DNA of 64,000 nt, from NCBI RefSeq assembly GCF_002261335.1, contig NZ_NEVL01000003.1, positions 806,001 to 870,000 on the forward strand, in the 5' to 3' direction. The notes beneath the pieces are model-generated. The model had not been told where the DNA came from. It searched no databases and saw only the letters and a program-made list of their open reading frames with translations. Shown here in pieces: positions 29,201 to 39,068 of this stretch. The DNA comes from Bordetella genomosp. 1 (GTDB lineage Bacteria > Pseudomonadota > Gammaproteobacteria > Burkholderiales > Burkholderiaceae_B). Within the stretch, counting starts at the first letter, position 1, and each line of letters opens with the position of its first letter. A program made the position numbers and the translations under genes.

Positions 29201-29682
29201 TATTCGAATACCTCCTTGAGCGTGCGTTCGTAGCGGTTCTTCACCAGGTCGACCCACTCGGCCTCGTTCTGCAGATCCAGCACGTGCAGGGTCATGGTGC
29301 CCTCGGTGCCGATGTCGACCAGCACCGTGCCCGGCGTGTAGGTCAGGATGCAGGCGAGGAACGCGAGCCCGTGCGGATCGCGCATGTCGAGGGGAATGGT
29401 GATGAAGCCGGGCGACATTTCGGCGCGCGGCACCCAGATCAGCCGGGCCACGGCCCAGTTCGATTTCAGGATGTCGATCACGACCTTGCAGAACAGGCCC
29501 GGCAGCAGCCAGAAGCGGCGCGGGCGCGCACGCAGCGGCCGCAGGCGGCTGGAGGCCCAGCCCAGCCACAGCGCCAGCGCCAGGCCGAGCATGATCTGGC
29601 CGGCCGAGGCCGACTCGTTGAGCAGCAGCCACAGCACGAACATGCACAGCGGCAGCAGCATTTTGACGAAGGGACTGGCCAT
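29200..29682 (-). CDS. phaE: Mrp-type antiporter subunit E
   Basis: 160-aa MnhE/PhaE subunit: two N-terminal helices, then a cytosolic domain containing PRAEMSPGFITIPLD and ILTYTPGTVLVDIG, the diagnostic MnhE segment. The ATG overlaps the phaD stop. No anomalies. Confidence 0.93.
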   Translation of the reverse strand: MASPFVKMLLPLCMFVLWLLLNESASAGQIMLGLALALWLGWASSRLRPLRARPRRFWLLPGLFCKVVIDILKSNWAVARLIWVPRAEMSPGFITIPLDMRDPHGLAFLACILTYTPGTVLVDIGTEGTMTLHVLDLQNEAEWVDLVKNRYERTLKEVFE

Positions 29683-31313
29683 CACTTCCCTCCTTCGAGC
29701 GGGCGGACCGGCATCTTGGACAGCACCGCATCGATGTACGCGGTGGGCTGGTCGAGCGATTGCGCGGCCTGGTCGAGATAGGCCGAGATCGGGCCGGCGC
29801 CGGCGGCCAGCGCCACGCACAGCAGGATCAGCACCGCCACCGGGCCGGCCTCCAGCACGCGCAGCCGCGGCGTGCTGCGGTCGTCCGAGGCCCAGAACAC
29901 CCGGATCCCGGTGCGCGCCAGGGCCATCAGGCCGAACAGGCCCGACAGCAGCACGGCGGCCACCAGCAGCCAGGCGTCCATCGACGGCACGTTGGCCGAG
30001 TCGGCCGCCGTCACGGCCGCCGACAGCAGCGAGAACTTGGCCACGAAGCCCGACAGCGGCGGCAGCCCGGTGACCAGCAGCGTGCACGACACGAAGGCCA
30101 GGCCGAGGAAGGCCATGGCGGCCGGGATCGCCACCCCCACCACGTCGTCGGAGCGGTTGGGCGACGAGGGATCCTCGATGTCGAACACGTCCATCGTGAT
30201 CGCGAGCACGTTGGCGCCGAAGGTGCGGGTGCGCTCGATCAGCTCGATCAGCATGAAGAACGCGCCCGTGGCGAGCACCGAGCTGATCAGGTAGAAGAGC
30301 GCCGGGCCCGTGAGCGTCACGCCGGGCATGCCCAGCGCGGTCAGCAGCGTGCCGGCCGACACGATCACGCAATAGCCCGCCAGCTTCTCCAGGCCCTGGG
30401 TGGAAAGCAGGCCGATGCCGCCGAACAGCAGCGTGGCCAGGCCCACGGCGAACATCCAGTCCAGGCTGAACGCCGACGGCGCGCCGCTGGGCAGCAGCAG
30501 CGAGCCGATGCGCAGCAGCGAATAGATGCCGACCTTGGTCATGATGGAGAACATCGCCGCCACCGGCGCGCACGCCGAGCCGTAGCCGCGCACCAGCCAG
30601 AAGTTCAGCGGCCAGGCGCCCGCCTTCACCAGGAACGCGACGCCCAGGATGGCGCAGCCCGCCTCGAACATGCTGCGGTCGTTGCCGGCCAGCGTGCCGG
30701 CGCGCACGGCCAGGTCGGCCATGTTGAGCGTGCCCGTCACGCCGTAGATCAGCGCGATGCTGATCAGCAGCAGGAACGAGGCCACCAGGTTGACCGCGAT
30801 GTACTGCAGGCCCGCGCTCACGCGCGCCACGCCCGAGCCGTGCAGCAGCAGGCCGTAGGACGCGGCCAGCAGCACCTCGAAGAACACGAACAGGTTGAAC
30901 AGGTCGCCGGTCAGGAAGGCGCCGTTCAGGCCCATCAGCAGGAACTGGAACAGCGAATGGAAGTGCACCCCGGCGCGGTCCCAGCGCGACAGCGAATACA
31001 GCAGCGTGGCCAGGCCCAGCACGGCGGTGAGCGTGAGCATCACCGCGGCGAGGCGGTCGACCACCAGCACGATGCCGAACGGCGCGGGCCAGTCGCCCGG
31101 CAGGTAGACGCCGATGCCCTGCGGCCAGATGTCGAGCGCGCCGCCCGCCAGCGCCAGCAGCGCGATCGCGGTGCCGAGCTGGATCAGCGTGGAGACCAGG
31201 GCGATGCCGGCCCGCACGCGCCGGCGCGTGTCGGCCATGAGCAGCATGGCCGCGCCGGCCACCAGGGGCACGGCGATGGGGTAGATGGGAAGATGTTGCT
31301 GCCAATCGATCAA
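29682..31313 (-). CDS. phaD: Mrp-type antiporter subunit D (NuoN-like, TTG start)
   Basis: 543-aa proton-translocating subunit homologous to NuoL/M/N, about 14 helices. The discontinuous-helix Lys region (GVAFLVKAGAWPLNFWLVRGYG) and the Glu-bearing FFEVLLAASYGLLLHG are intact. The start is a TTG at 31313 overlapping the phaC stop (TTGA), with GGGAG about 8 nt upstream; there is no ATG near the expected N-terminus (the sequence runs IDWQQHLPIYPI). Confidence 0.93.
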   Translation of the reverse strand: MIDWQQHLPIYPIAVPLVAGAAMLLMADTRRRVRAGIALVSTLIQLGTAIALLALAGGALDIWPQGIGVYLPGDWPAPFGIVLVVDRLAAVMLTLTAVLGLATLLYSLSRWDRAGVHFHSLFQFLLMGLNGAFLTGDLFNLFVFFEVLLAASYGLLLHGSGVARVSAGLQYIAVNLVASFLLLISIALIYGVTGTLNMADLAVRAGTLAGNDRSMFEAGCAILGVAFLVKAGAWPLNFWLVRGYGSACAPVAAMFSIMTKVGIYSLLRIGSLLLPSGAPSAFSLDWMFAVGLATLLFGGIGLLSTQGLEKLAGYCVIVSAGTLLTALGMPGVTLTGPALFYLISSVLATGAFFMLIELIERTRTFGANVLAITMDVFDIEDPSSPNRSDDVVGVAIPAAMAFLGLAFVSCTLLVTGLPPLSGFVAKFSLLSAAVTAADSANVPSMDAWLLVAAVLLSGLFGLMALARTGIRVFWASDDRSTPRLRVLEAGPVAVLILLCVALAAGAGPISAYLDQAAQSLDQPTAYIDAVLSKMPVRPLEGGK

Positions 31314-31654
31314 GATTCAGGCTCCCGGCCGTCGACGTGGTCGGTGCCCGTCAGCCCGCGCGAGGCGAGCAGCACCACGAGAAACAATGCGGTCGTTGCG
31401 AAACCGATCACGATGGCCGTCAGCACCAGCGCCTGCGGCAACGGATCCGCGTACAGGCTGGGGTCGGACGGCACGCCATTTTCGAGCACGGGCGGGCGGC
31501 CCACGGTGAGCCGGCCCATGCTGAAGATGAAGAGGTTGACCGCATACGAGAGCAGCGACAGGCCCATGATGACCTGGAAGGTCCGCGGCCGCAGCAGCAG
31601 CCACACACCGGAACCGGTCAGCACGCCGATGGCCAGGGCGTATATCCATTCCAT
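31310..31654 (-). CDS. phaC: Mrp-type antiporter subunit C (NuoK-like)
   Basis: 114-aa NuoK-like subunit with three helices; GLSLLSYAVNLFIFSMGRL and ADPLPQALVLTAIVIGFA are family hallmarks. ATG 31654 is preferred over a TTG at 31660 because AAGGAG lies 7 nt upstream of the ATG but only 1 nt from the TTG. Confidence 0.93.
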   Translation of the reverse strand: MEWIYALAIGVLTGSGVWLLLRPRTFQVIMGLSLLSYAVNLFIFSMGRLTVGRPPVLENGVPSDPSLYADPLPQALVLTAIVIGFATTALFLVVLLASRGLTGTDHVDGREPES

Positions 31655-31656
31655 GT

Positions 31657-34599
31657 TCAAGCTCCTTCAGGCTGGGCCGGCGCCGACTGCGCTTCCTGGG
31701 CCCTGGCCTCTTCCTCGGCCTCGACGGCCGCCTTGCGTTGCGCGCGCAACGATTGGTGCGCCAGCGCCACCAGCACCAGCACGGTCGCGCCCACCACCAG
31801 CATGTAGACGCCCAGGTCGAACAGCAGCACGCTCGACAGATGCACGTGGCCGACCAGCGGCACGTGCACGTCCCAGGCCAGCGCCGACAGGAACGGCCGC
31901 ATCGCGAACCACGACGACATCGCCGCCAGGCCGGCCGCGCACAGGCCGAGGCCGACCCAGTGCTGCGGGTTCAGGCGGCTGCGCGACTCGACCCAATAGA
32001 CCCCGCCCACCATGTACTGCAGGATGATGGAGGTGGCCATGACCAGGCCGCCGACGAAGCCGCCGCCCGGCAGGTTGTGGCCGCGCAGCAGCAGATAGAC
32101 CGACACCAGCACCGCCACCGGCAGCAGCATGCGCACCAGCACCGCCGGCACCTGCATCGCGCCTTCGGGCAGCAGCGTCTTGATGTCGGGCGGGGCCAGC
32201 GCGGCCTCGCCATCCTGCTCGCGCTGCTGGCGCGGCAGCTCGTTGCTCTCCTGCGCCGGGCGGAACCGCCGCAGCAGCGCGTAGACGGTGAGCGCCACGA
32301 TGCCCAGCACCGTGATCTCGCCCAGCGTGTCGAAGCCGCGGAAGTCGACCAGGATCACGTTGACCACGTTGGTGCCGCCGCCCTCGGGCAGGGCCTGTTC
32401 CAGGAAGAACGACGAAATCGTGTCGCCCACCGGCCGGGTCAGCATGGCGTAGGTGATGCCGGTCAGGCTCACGCCCGCCGCCACGGCCACGGCCAGGTCG
32501 CGCAGGCGGCGCGCACGGGCCTTGAGATCGGGCTTGTCGTCGTCGGTGCCGCCCAGCACCCGGCGCGGCAGCCAGCGCAGCCCGAGCAGCAGCAGCACCA
32601 CGGTGACCACTTCGACCGCGAGCTGGGTCAGCGCCAGGTCGGGCGCGGAGAACCACACGAAGGTCAGGCAGGTCATGAGACCGGCGCCGCCCGAGAGCGT
32701 GAGCGCGGCGAGGCGGTGATACTTGGCCTGATAGGCCGCGCCGAGCGCGCAGCCGCCGCCCACCAGCCACAGGATCAGGAAAGCCGGGTCGGCGGGGGTG
32801 CGCGGACCGTCGCCCGAGAGCCAGCCGCCCACGCGCAGCGGCAGCCAGGCCACCAGCAGCGTGCCGATCACGATCACCAGCATCTGCACCTGCAGGCGCG
32901 ACGAGGCCACCACGCGCAGCACGCGGCTGGCCAGCACCGAGCTGGCGTCGATCAGGTACTCGAAGCTGCGGCGCCCGTCGAAGCGGTAGATGAACGGCAC
33001 GTTGTCGGGGTGGATGCGCTGGCGCGCACGCAGCACCAGATAGAAGGCGATGCCCACCATCAGCGCGACGAAGCTCATGGCCAGCGGCAGGTTGAAGCCG
33101 TGCCACAGCGCCAGACTGTACTCCGGCATGTCGCTGCCGAGGATGCTGGCGGCCGCCAGGTTGAGGAAGGGCCCGAGCGTGATGCCCGGCAGGATGCCCA
33201 CGACCAGGCAGATCAGCACCAGCAGCGCGCTGGGGAACAGCATCCAGCGCGGCGGCTCGTGCGGCGCGCGCGGCAGGTCCTGGGCCGGCGGGCCGAAGAA
33301 CACCTGCAGGATGAAGCGCAGCGAGTAGGTCACCGAGAAGGCGCCGGCCACGGTGGCCAGCAGCGGCAGGCCGATTTCCAGCGCCGGATCGCCGCTGATG
33401 AAGGTGGTTTCGGCGAAGAACATCTCCTTGGAGATGAAGCCGTTGAGCAGCGGCACGCCCGCCATCGAGGCCGCCGCCACCATCGCCAGCGTGGCGGTGA
33501 TGGGCATCGCCCGGTACAGGCCCGACAGCCGCGTCATGTCGCGCGTGCCGGTTTCGTGGTCCACGATGCCGGCCGCCATGAAGAGCGAGGCCTTGAAGGT
33601 GGCATGGTTGACCATGTGGAAGATCGCCGCCACCAGGCCCAGCGTGCTGTTCATGCCGAGCAGCAGCGTGATCAGACCCAGGTGGCTGATGGTGGAGTAC
33701 GCCAGCACCCCTTTCATGTCGCGCTGGAAGATCGCGGCGTAGGCGCCCAGCACCAGCGTGATGGCGCCCGCCCCGCCGATCACCCAGAACCATTCATCGG
33801 TGCCCGCCAGGACCGGCCAGAAGCGCGCCAGCAGGAACACGCCCGCCTTCACCATGGTGGCCGAATGCAGGTAGGCCGACACCGGCGTGGGCGCGGCCAT
33901 GGCATTGGGCAGCCAGAACTGGAACGGGAACTGCGCGCTCTTGGTCAGGGCGCCCAGCGCCACCAGCGCCAGCACGGCCGGATACCAGGGGTCGGCGCGC
34001 ACCAGGTCGCCCGCGGCCAGCACCTCGTCGAGGTCGTAGCTGCCCACGATGTGGCCGAGGATCAGCACGCCGGCCAGCAGGCACAGCCCGCCCGCGCCCG
34101 TGACCGTGAGCGCCATGCGGGCGCCGCGGCGGGCGTCGAGCCGGTGATGCCAGTAGGCGATCAGCATGAAGGAGGCCAGGCTGGTCATCTCCCAGAACAT
34201 GACCAGCTGGATCAGGTTGCCCGACAGCACCACGCCCAGCATCGCCGCCATGAAGGCCTGGAAGAAGGAGAAGAAGCGCGGCACCGGGTCTTCCGGCGAC
34301 ATGTAGTAGCGGGCGTACAGCACCACCAGCGTGGCCATCATCGAGACGATGAGGGAGAACAGCCAGGCGTAGCCGTCCATGCGCAGCGAGAACTGCAGGC
34401 CCAGGGCCGGGGCCCATTCGAGATTGGTGCGTATCACCTCCCCCGCCGCGATCTGGGGATACAGGCTGGCGACCAGGAGGGTACAGACCAGCGCGGTCAA
34501 ACCGGCGAGCCAGGCTTCCGCATTGCGGGCATTTGCCGGCAACAAGGCGGCGCACAGGCTGCCGACGAACGGCAGAGCGAGGATGAGAATCAGCGACAT
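31657..34599 (-). CDS. phaAB: fused Mrp-type antiporter subunits A and B
   Basis: 980-aa fusion of MnhA (NuoL-like, about 1-770) and MnhB (about 780-950), as in group 2 Mrp systems (Pha of Sinorhizobium). Helix-14 region motifs: [18 protein letters not shown] with Glu, [14 protein letters not shown] with Lys, and [15 protein letters not shown]. The C-terminal part holds [18 protein letters not shown], typical of MnhB, and ends in an Ala/Glu/Gln tail. The ATG 34599 is preceded by GGAG. First gene of the operon; the AT-rich region upstream probably carries its promoter. Confidence 0.93.
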   Translation of the reverse strand: MSLILILALPFVGSLCAALLPANARNAEAWLAGLTALVCTLLVASLYPQIAAGEVIRTNLEWAPALGLQFSLRMDGYAWLFSLIVSMMATLVVLYARYYMSPEDPVPRFFSFFQAFMAAMLGVVLSGNLIQLVMFWEMTSLASFMLIAYWHHRLDARRGARMALTVTGAGGLCLLAGVLILGHIVGSYDLDEVLAAGDLVRADPWYPAVLALVALGALTKSAQFPFQFWLPNAMAAPTPVSAYLHSATMVKAGVFLLARFWPVLAGTDEWFWVIGGAGAITLVLGAYAAIFQRDMKGVLAYSTISHLGLITLLLGMNSTLGLVAAIFHMVNHATFKASLFMAAGIVDHETGTRDMTRLSGLYRAMPITATLAMVAAASMAGVPLLNGFISKEMFFAETTFISGDPALEIGLPLLATVAGAFSVTYSLRFILQVFFGPPAQDLPRAPHEPPRWMLFPSALLVLICLVVGILPGITLGPFLNLAAASILGSDMPEYSLALWHGFNLPLAMSFVALMVGIAFYLVLRARQRIHPDNVPFIYRFDGRRSFEYLIDASSVLASRVLRVVASSRLQVQMLVIVIGTLLVAWLPLRVGGWLSGDGPRTPADPAFLILWLVGGGCALGAAYQAKYHRLAALTLSGGAGLMTCLTFVWFSAPDLALTQLAVEVVTVVLLLLGLRWLPRRVLGGTDDDKPDLKARARRLRDLAVAVAAGVSLTGITYAMLTRPVGDTISSFFLEQALPEGGGTNVVNVILVDFRGFDTLGEITVLGIVALTVYALLRRFRPAQESNELPRQQREQDGEAALAPPDIKTLLPEGAMQVPAVLVRMLLPVAVLVSVYLLLRGHNLPGGGFVGGLVMATSIILQYMVGGVYWVESRSRLNPQHWVGLGLCAAGLAAMSSWFAMRPFLSALAWDVHVPLVGHVHLSSVLLFDLGVYMLVVGATVLVLVALAHQSLRAQRKAAVEAEEEARAQEAQSAPAQPEGA

Positions 34600-35385
34600 G
34601 GCGCTCCGGGGAAGATCCGGCCCTCTTCGGCGTGGCGTGCGCCGCGAGAGCATGAAGCCAGGGGTGGCAGTCGGAAAATGCCTGGCCCGAGACCGCGCAA
34701 CCCCCTCCCGCCGGCCGCTGGAAAGGGCAGGCAGCGCCGGCGCAAAGCGCGCTGCGGCGGCAGAACACGACAAGGGTTTCGGCGGAAAGCGCCAGGAATT
34801 CTTACACGAAAAATATCAGATTCTTGTAAGTTATGCACGGATAGCAGCCAATCGCTGCCCGATGCATACCGATTCCCGCAAGAATCGAACAATCGAATGA
34901 CAGTGAACTGACAGCCCATTTTGGCCCTCTCAGACCGGCAAATTCGTTCAACGTCGGTTTATTTCGCCTAGCTGACAAAAAGCTGGCAGCCCCGGCACCG
35001 CCGATGGCCCGCCCGCCGGGCGCCCGCGGGCCCCGCGAAAAAGCCGGGACTGGCGGGAAAATTCGGGCCTGATCGCCGCATTCATCCGCTCGTCGTGCGG
35101 CCCGCGCGCCCCCGGCATTGCCTCGTCCGAAAGTGAAACTTCGTCCGAGCCGGGTGCCGGCCCAGTATGGCGGCTGCCCGGCCGCCGGTCCATACGGCCC
35201 TTTTTCGTCCTGCCCTGCCTCGGGCCGGCGAGCTGCTCGGGTTGATCCCCATATCGCCCCGGCCCCGTTTCCGTTGGAATGGCCCTACCCCGCCCGGCGG
35301 GACAGGCGGCGCCACCCGCGCCCGCCCCGACAACCCACGGCCAGCCGGCATCCAGACCGGCGCCATCTCCAGGAGACATCCCATA
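34600..35385. other. 786-nt divergent gap with inverted repeats
   Basis: No credible gene. The part 34790-34990 is unusually AT-rich for this DNA and holds an imperfect large inverted repeat TATGCA...TGCATA (34832-34868, with inner CGG and GCAGC pairs around CAATC), a CGATTC-N6-GAATCG repeat (34870-34887), and CTTACA/TGTAAG arms (34801-34830). A direct repeat of TCGTCCGA with 10 nt between copies lies at 35123-35148. It must hold the promoters of phaAB (-) and of the Bug gene (+). Confidence 0.5.
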
Positions 35386-36360
35386 ATGAAGTTGCCGACA
35401 TTCAAGCTGTTGCTGACCGCCACGCTGGCCAGCGCCTGCTTTGCCGCGGGTGCGCAGACCAAGTACCCCGATCACGCCATCCGGCTGATCGTGCCGTTCG
35501 CGGCCGGCGGCACCACCGACATCGTGGCGCGCATCGTGGCCGAGGGCCTGACGCGCGAACTGGGCCAACCGGTCGTGGTGGAAAACCGCGGCGGCGGTGG
35601 TGGCTCGATCGGCGCCGAGGCCCTGGCGCGCGCCACCAACGACGGCTACACGCTGGGCATCGCGACGGTCAGCACCATGGCCACCAACCCCGCCACCAAC
35701 CCGGCCACCCCCTACGATCCGATCAAGGATTTCACGCCCATCATCAACCTGGTCAACGTGCCGAACGTGCTGACCGTGAACCCCAAGGTGCCGGCCAACA
35801 ACCTGAAGGAGTTCATCGCGCTGCTCAAGGCCAATCCGGGCAAGTACAGCTACGCGTCTTCCGGCACCGGCGGCATCTCGCACCTCGACGGCGAGCTGTT
35901 CAAGTCGCTCACCGGCACCGACATGGTCCACGTGCCGTATCGCGGTTCGGGCCCGGCGCTCAACGACACGATCGCCGGCCAGGTCAACGCCCAGTTCGAC
36001 AACCTGCCCTCGTCGATGCCGCACATCCAGGGCGGCAAGCTGCGCGCGCTGGCCGTGGCCTCGAGCGAGCGCATCAAGGGCCTGGACGTGCCGACCTTTG
36101 CCGAGGCCGGCCTGCCCGCCGTGAACAACATGGCCTGGTACGGCCTGGTGGCGCCGGCCGGCCTGTCGCCCGAGATCGTCACGCGCCTGCACGACGCCGC
36201 GGCCAAGGCGCTCAAGGATCCGAAGGTTGCCCAGCGCCTGATCGACGGCGGTTCGATCGTCGACGGCGGCAGCACCCAGGCCTATGCCGAGAAGATCAAG
36301 CAGGAGCTGGCGCTGCGCCAGAAGATCGCGCGCGACCAGAACATCAAGCTCACCAACTGA
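35386..36360 (+). CDS. Bug-family (TctC-like) periplasmic substrate-binding protein
   Basis: 324 aa. Signal peptide (FKLLLTATLASACFAAGAQ), then the Bug/TctC fold: YPDHAIRLIVPFAAGGTTDI, then VVVENRGGGGG, HVPYRGSGPALNDTIAGQV and IPTFAEAG-like DVPTFAEAG. Bug proteins bind carboxylates, amides or similar small molecules for tripartite tricarboxylate transport, but most, like this one, lack adjacent tctA/tctB. AGGAGA is upstream of ATG 35386. Such orphan receptors are abundant in Bordetella and its relatives. Ligand unknown. Confidence 0.93.
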   Translation: MKLPTFKLLLTATLASACFAAGAQTKYPDHAIRLIVPFAAGGTTDIVARIVAEGLTRELGQPVVVENRGGGGGSIGAEALARATNDGYTLGIATVSTMATNPATNPATPYDPIKDFTPIINLVNVPNVLTVNPKVPANNLKEFIALLKANPGKYSYASSGTGGISHLDGELFKSLTGTDMVHVPYRGSGPALNDTIAGQVNAQFDNLPSSMPHIQGGKLRALAVASSERIKGLDVPTFAEAGLPAVNNMAWYGLVAPAGLSPEIVTRLHDAAAKALKDPKVAQRLIDGGSIVDGGSTQAYAEKIKQELALRQKIARDQNIKLTN

Positions 36361-36378
36361 GCCTGAGTCAGCCCGAGC

Positions 36379-36411
36379 AAACGGCCCGCCGGGACACCGG
36401 CGGGCCGTTTT
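36379..36411. terminator. bidirectional rho-independent terminator
   Basis: Fourteen-bp perfect stem (AAACGGCCCGCCGG / CCGGCGGGCCGTTT) with loop GACA and a T-run, between the Bug gene (+) and the convergent yhaN-like gene (-). Confidence 0.92.
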
Positions 36412-36440
36412 GCGTGAGGGCGTGGCTGTGAGGGCGCGGC

Positions 36441-39068
36441 TCAGGCCAGCTGGCGCTGCGGCACGCCCATGTCTTCCCAGGCGCGGCCGTGGCAGGTGAA
36501 GAGCAGCACCTGATGGCGCGTGGCCACGTCGAACAGCGCGCGCTTCATCAGCTCGCGGCGCGCATCGTCGGCATGCACCAGCGCATCGTCGAGGATCAGC
36601 AGCGTCGGGCGGCCGGCCTCGGCCAGCAGGTCGGCATAGGCGAAGCGCGCCAGGATGCCGAGCTGCTCGCGCGTGCCGAAGCTCAGGCTGCCGAGGTCTT
36701 CGCGATCGCCGCGCTCCAGCGCCACCGGCTGCAGGCTCTCGTCGAGCACCAGCCGCGCGCCGGGCAGCAACAGCGCCAGGTAATGATTGAGCCGCTGCGC
36801 CAGCGGCGCGAGCAGCCGCTGCGTGGTCTGCTGGCGCGCCTCCTGCAGCAGCTCGCACAGCAGCGACAGCGCCTGCGCGCGCTCGCGCAGCTCGTCGCGG
36901 CGGCGCGTGTAGCGTTCGAGCTCGGCGCGCGTCAGCGCGAGCTGCTCGCCCAGGCCCTGCGCGTTCGCCTGTTGCAGGCGGCCCTGCAACTGCATGAGCT
37001 GGGCCTGGCGCTCGGCGTGCTGGCGCCGCGCCACCTCGGCCGACTGGGTGTAGCGCGCCAGGTCCTGCTCGGCCAGCTCCGGCCGCTCGGCCGCCAGCGT
37101 GCCGGCCTGGGCCGCATGATCGCGTGCCAGCGCCTCCTGCGCGGCGCGTGCGGCCAGCCAGGCCTCGCTGCGGGCGGCGCGGCGCGCGGCCTCGTCGGCG
37201 CTCTCGTAGGCGGCCCGGCGGGCCTGCAGATCCTCGTCCAGCACCTGCGCGCGCGCCGCCGCGGCGTCGTGCGCGCCCTGCGCCTGGCGTGCGGCCTGGT
37301 CGAGCTGCTGATAGCGCGCCTGCAACGCCGCCAGGTCCGGCGCGGCGCCCTCGCCCGCGGCCGTGTCGGCGTGCTGCGCCTGCAGCGCCGCCAGCCTGGC
37401 CTGATCGCGCGCCAGCGCCTGCTCGCGCGCCTGCACCTCCGTGCGCAGCGTGTCGATGCCCTTGGGGGCATGGACCTGCGCCAGCTTGCGCGCGTCCTGC
37501 CATTCGCGCTCGGCCAGGGCGCGCTGGCGCCAGGCCTGCTCGGCGGCGGCCAGCGTATCGACCTGCAGCTCGCGCAATCGTTGCGCGTGCAACGCCCGGG
37601 CCTGCGCCAGCTCGGTGGCCAGGCGCTGGAGATCCTGGCCGCCCGGCTCGATGCGCATCCAGCCCAGACCCGGCACCTCGAGCCGCGCGGGCTCGGTCAA
37701 CAGGCGCTCGCCGGCGGCCGGCAAGGCCACGCCGTCGAGCGTGGCGCCCGGCGCGTTCCATTCGAAGTGCAGCCGCGTCGCCACGGCCTGCTGGCGCGCC
37801 TTGAGCGCGTCCAGCGCCTGCTCGGCCTGCCGCAACGCCTGCACGCGCGCCTCGGTGACATGCGCCTCGCACTCATGGCGCTCGCGCGCGGCATCGGCCG
37901 CCACCCCCGCCGCCTGCGCGTCGCGCAGCGAGGCCTGCAGCCGCGCCAGATCGGCCGCGCCGTCGCGCACCCGCAGCGCGAGCGATTCGAGCTCCTGCGC
38001 CGCCGCCTGCCTGGCGGCATGCGCGGCGTGCTGCGCGCGCGCCTGCGTCAGTTGCGCCTCGGCCGCGGCCAGGGCCTGCGCCGCCTCGCGCGCACGCGCC
38101 TGCTGCTCCTGCGTCAGCGCCTGGTCGCGCGCGAGCGTGCCGGCCAGGGCCTCGAGCGCGCGGCCGTCGTCCTGGTCGCGTTGCACCTGGGCCTGCAGCA
38201 ATGCGGCGGTCTCGGCCGCACGGCGCGCGTCGGCCTCGAGCCGCGCCACCTGCTCGCGCAGGCGGGCCAGCCCCTGCAGGCGTTCGCGCACCTGCGCCGC
38301 CTGCGCGTCGTAGCGCTGCCAGGGCGCCTCGCGTTCGGCGCGCTGGTGTTCGTGGCGCAGCCGGGCGAGCCGGTCCACGTCGGCGTCGAGCGCGGCCAGC
38401 GCGGCGCCCTGCTCCTGCGCCAGCTGTGCCAGGCGCGCGCATTCGTCCTCGGCCTGGCGATAGGCGGCGCGCGGCTTGCCGCGCGCATCCAGCAGTTCGG
38501 CGCGCTCGGCCTGGGCCTGGTCGAACAGCCGGTCGCCGTCCTGGCTCGCCAGCTCGCCCGTGACGCCGGTGAGCGCGTCGCGCAGATAGCCGCCGGCATG
38601 CACCGCCGGCGCCGCCAGCGCCTGGCCCTCGCCCTGTTCGATCCACAGCAGGCCGGGGATGCCGGCGTGCTCGGGCTTGCTCAGGCCCTTCTTGGGCAGC
38701 TCGAAACCCAGCAGCGCGGCCAGGGCCTGCTCGGCTTCTTCGCCATCGAAACGCTCGCGGCCGCCATCGATCACCAGTTCGCAGCGGGCCTTCGAGAGAA
38801 AGTGCTTGCGCAGCAGGTAGTCGTGGCCGCCATGCTCGAACGCGAGCTCGACCGACGGGCGCGCGCCGTGCGCGCCCCAGGGTGCGAGGTGCGTGACCGT
38901 GGAGGTGCCGTAGCGTTCGAGAAACGCGGCGCGCAGCGCGGCCGCGTAGGTGCTCTTGCCGGCCTCGTTGGCGCCCACGATGATGTTCAGCCCCGGCGCG
39001 AGGCCGTCGAGCTCGACGCTGCCCCGGAACTTGCGGAATTCCGCCAGGGCGATGCGGGATACCTTCAT
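36441..39068 (-). CDS. SbcC/YhaN-like SMC-family ATPase (no zinc hook)
   Basis: 875 aa. N-terminal head with Walker A GANEAGKST (Lys38), a long central coiled-coil region (about 170-780) of Ala, Arg, Gln and Glu heptads, and a C-terminal head with the ABC signature LSFGTREQLGILARF and Walker B LLILDDALVHAD (Asp827-Asp828). No C-x-x-C hook was found in the middle, unlike Rad50/SbcC; in this and in the NEAGKST wording it resembles Bacillus YhaN. It overlaps the nuclease gene by 4 nt. Probably the ATPase partner of a DNA-end-processing complex. Confidence 0.85.
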   Translation of the reverse strand: MKVSRIALAEFRKFRGSVELDGLAPGLNIIVGANEAGKSTYAAALRAAFLERYGTSTVTHLAPWGAHGARPSVELAFEHGGHDYLLRKHFLSKARCELVIDGGRERFDGEEAEQALAALLGFELPKKGLSKPEHAGIPGLLWIEQGEGQALAAPAVHAGGYLRDALTGVTGELASQDGDRLFDQAQAERAELLDARGKPRAAYRQAEDECARLAQLAQEQGAALAALDADVDRLARLRHEHQRAEREAPWQRYDAQAAQVRERLQGLARLREQVARLEADARRAAETAALLQAQVQRDQDDGRALEALAGTLARDQALTQEQQARAREAAQALAAAEAQLTQARAQHAAHAARQAAAQELESLALRVRDGAADLARLQASLRDAQAAGVAADAARERHECEAHVTEARVQALRQAEQALDALKARQQAVATRLHFEWNAPGATLDGVALPAAGERLLTEPARLEVPGLGWMRIEPGGQDLQRLATELAQARALHAQRLRELQVDTLAAAEQAWRQRALAEREWQDARKLAQVHAPKGIDTLRTEVQAREQALARDQARLAALQAQHADTAAGEGAAPDLAALQARYQQLDQAARQAQGAHDAAAARAQVLDEDLQARRAAYESADEAARRAARSEAWLAARAAQEALARDHAAQAGTLAAERPELAEQDLARYTQSAEVARRQHAERQAQLMQLQGRLQQANAQGLGEQLALTRAELERYTRRRDELRERAQALSLLCELLQEARQQTTQRLLAPLAQRLNHYLALLLPGARLVLDESLQPVALERGDREDLGSLSFGTREQLGILARFAYADLLAEAGRPTLLILDDALVHADDARRELMKRALFDVATRHQVLLFTCHGRAWEDMGVPQRQLA

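Noticed and set aside
34379-34900. 173-residue plus-strand frame reaching into the gap upstream of phaAB
   Set aside because: Mostly antisense to phaAB; no ribosome site and no recognisable domain.
31738-34911. 1057-residue plus-strand frame across phaAB
   Set aside because: Antisense of a clear membrane protein gene; composition is artificial.
35167-35385. in-frame 73-residue N-terminal extension of the Bug protein
   Set aside because: The signal peptide and ribosome site begin at 35386, so the longer start would bury the signal sequence.
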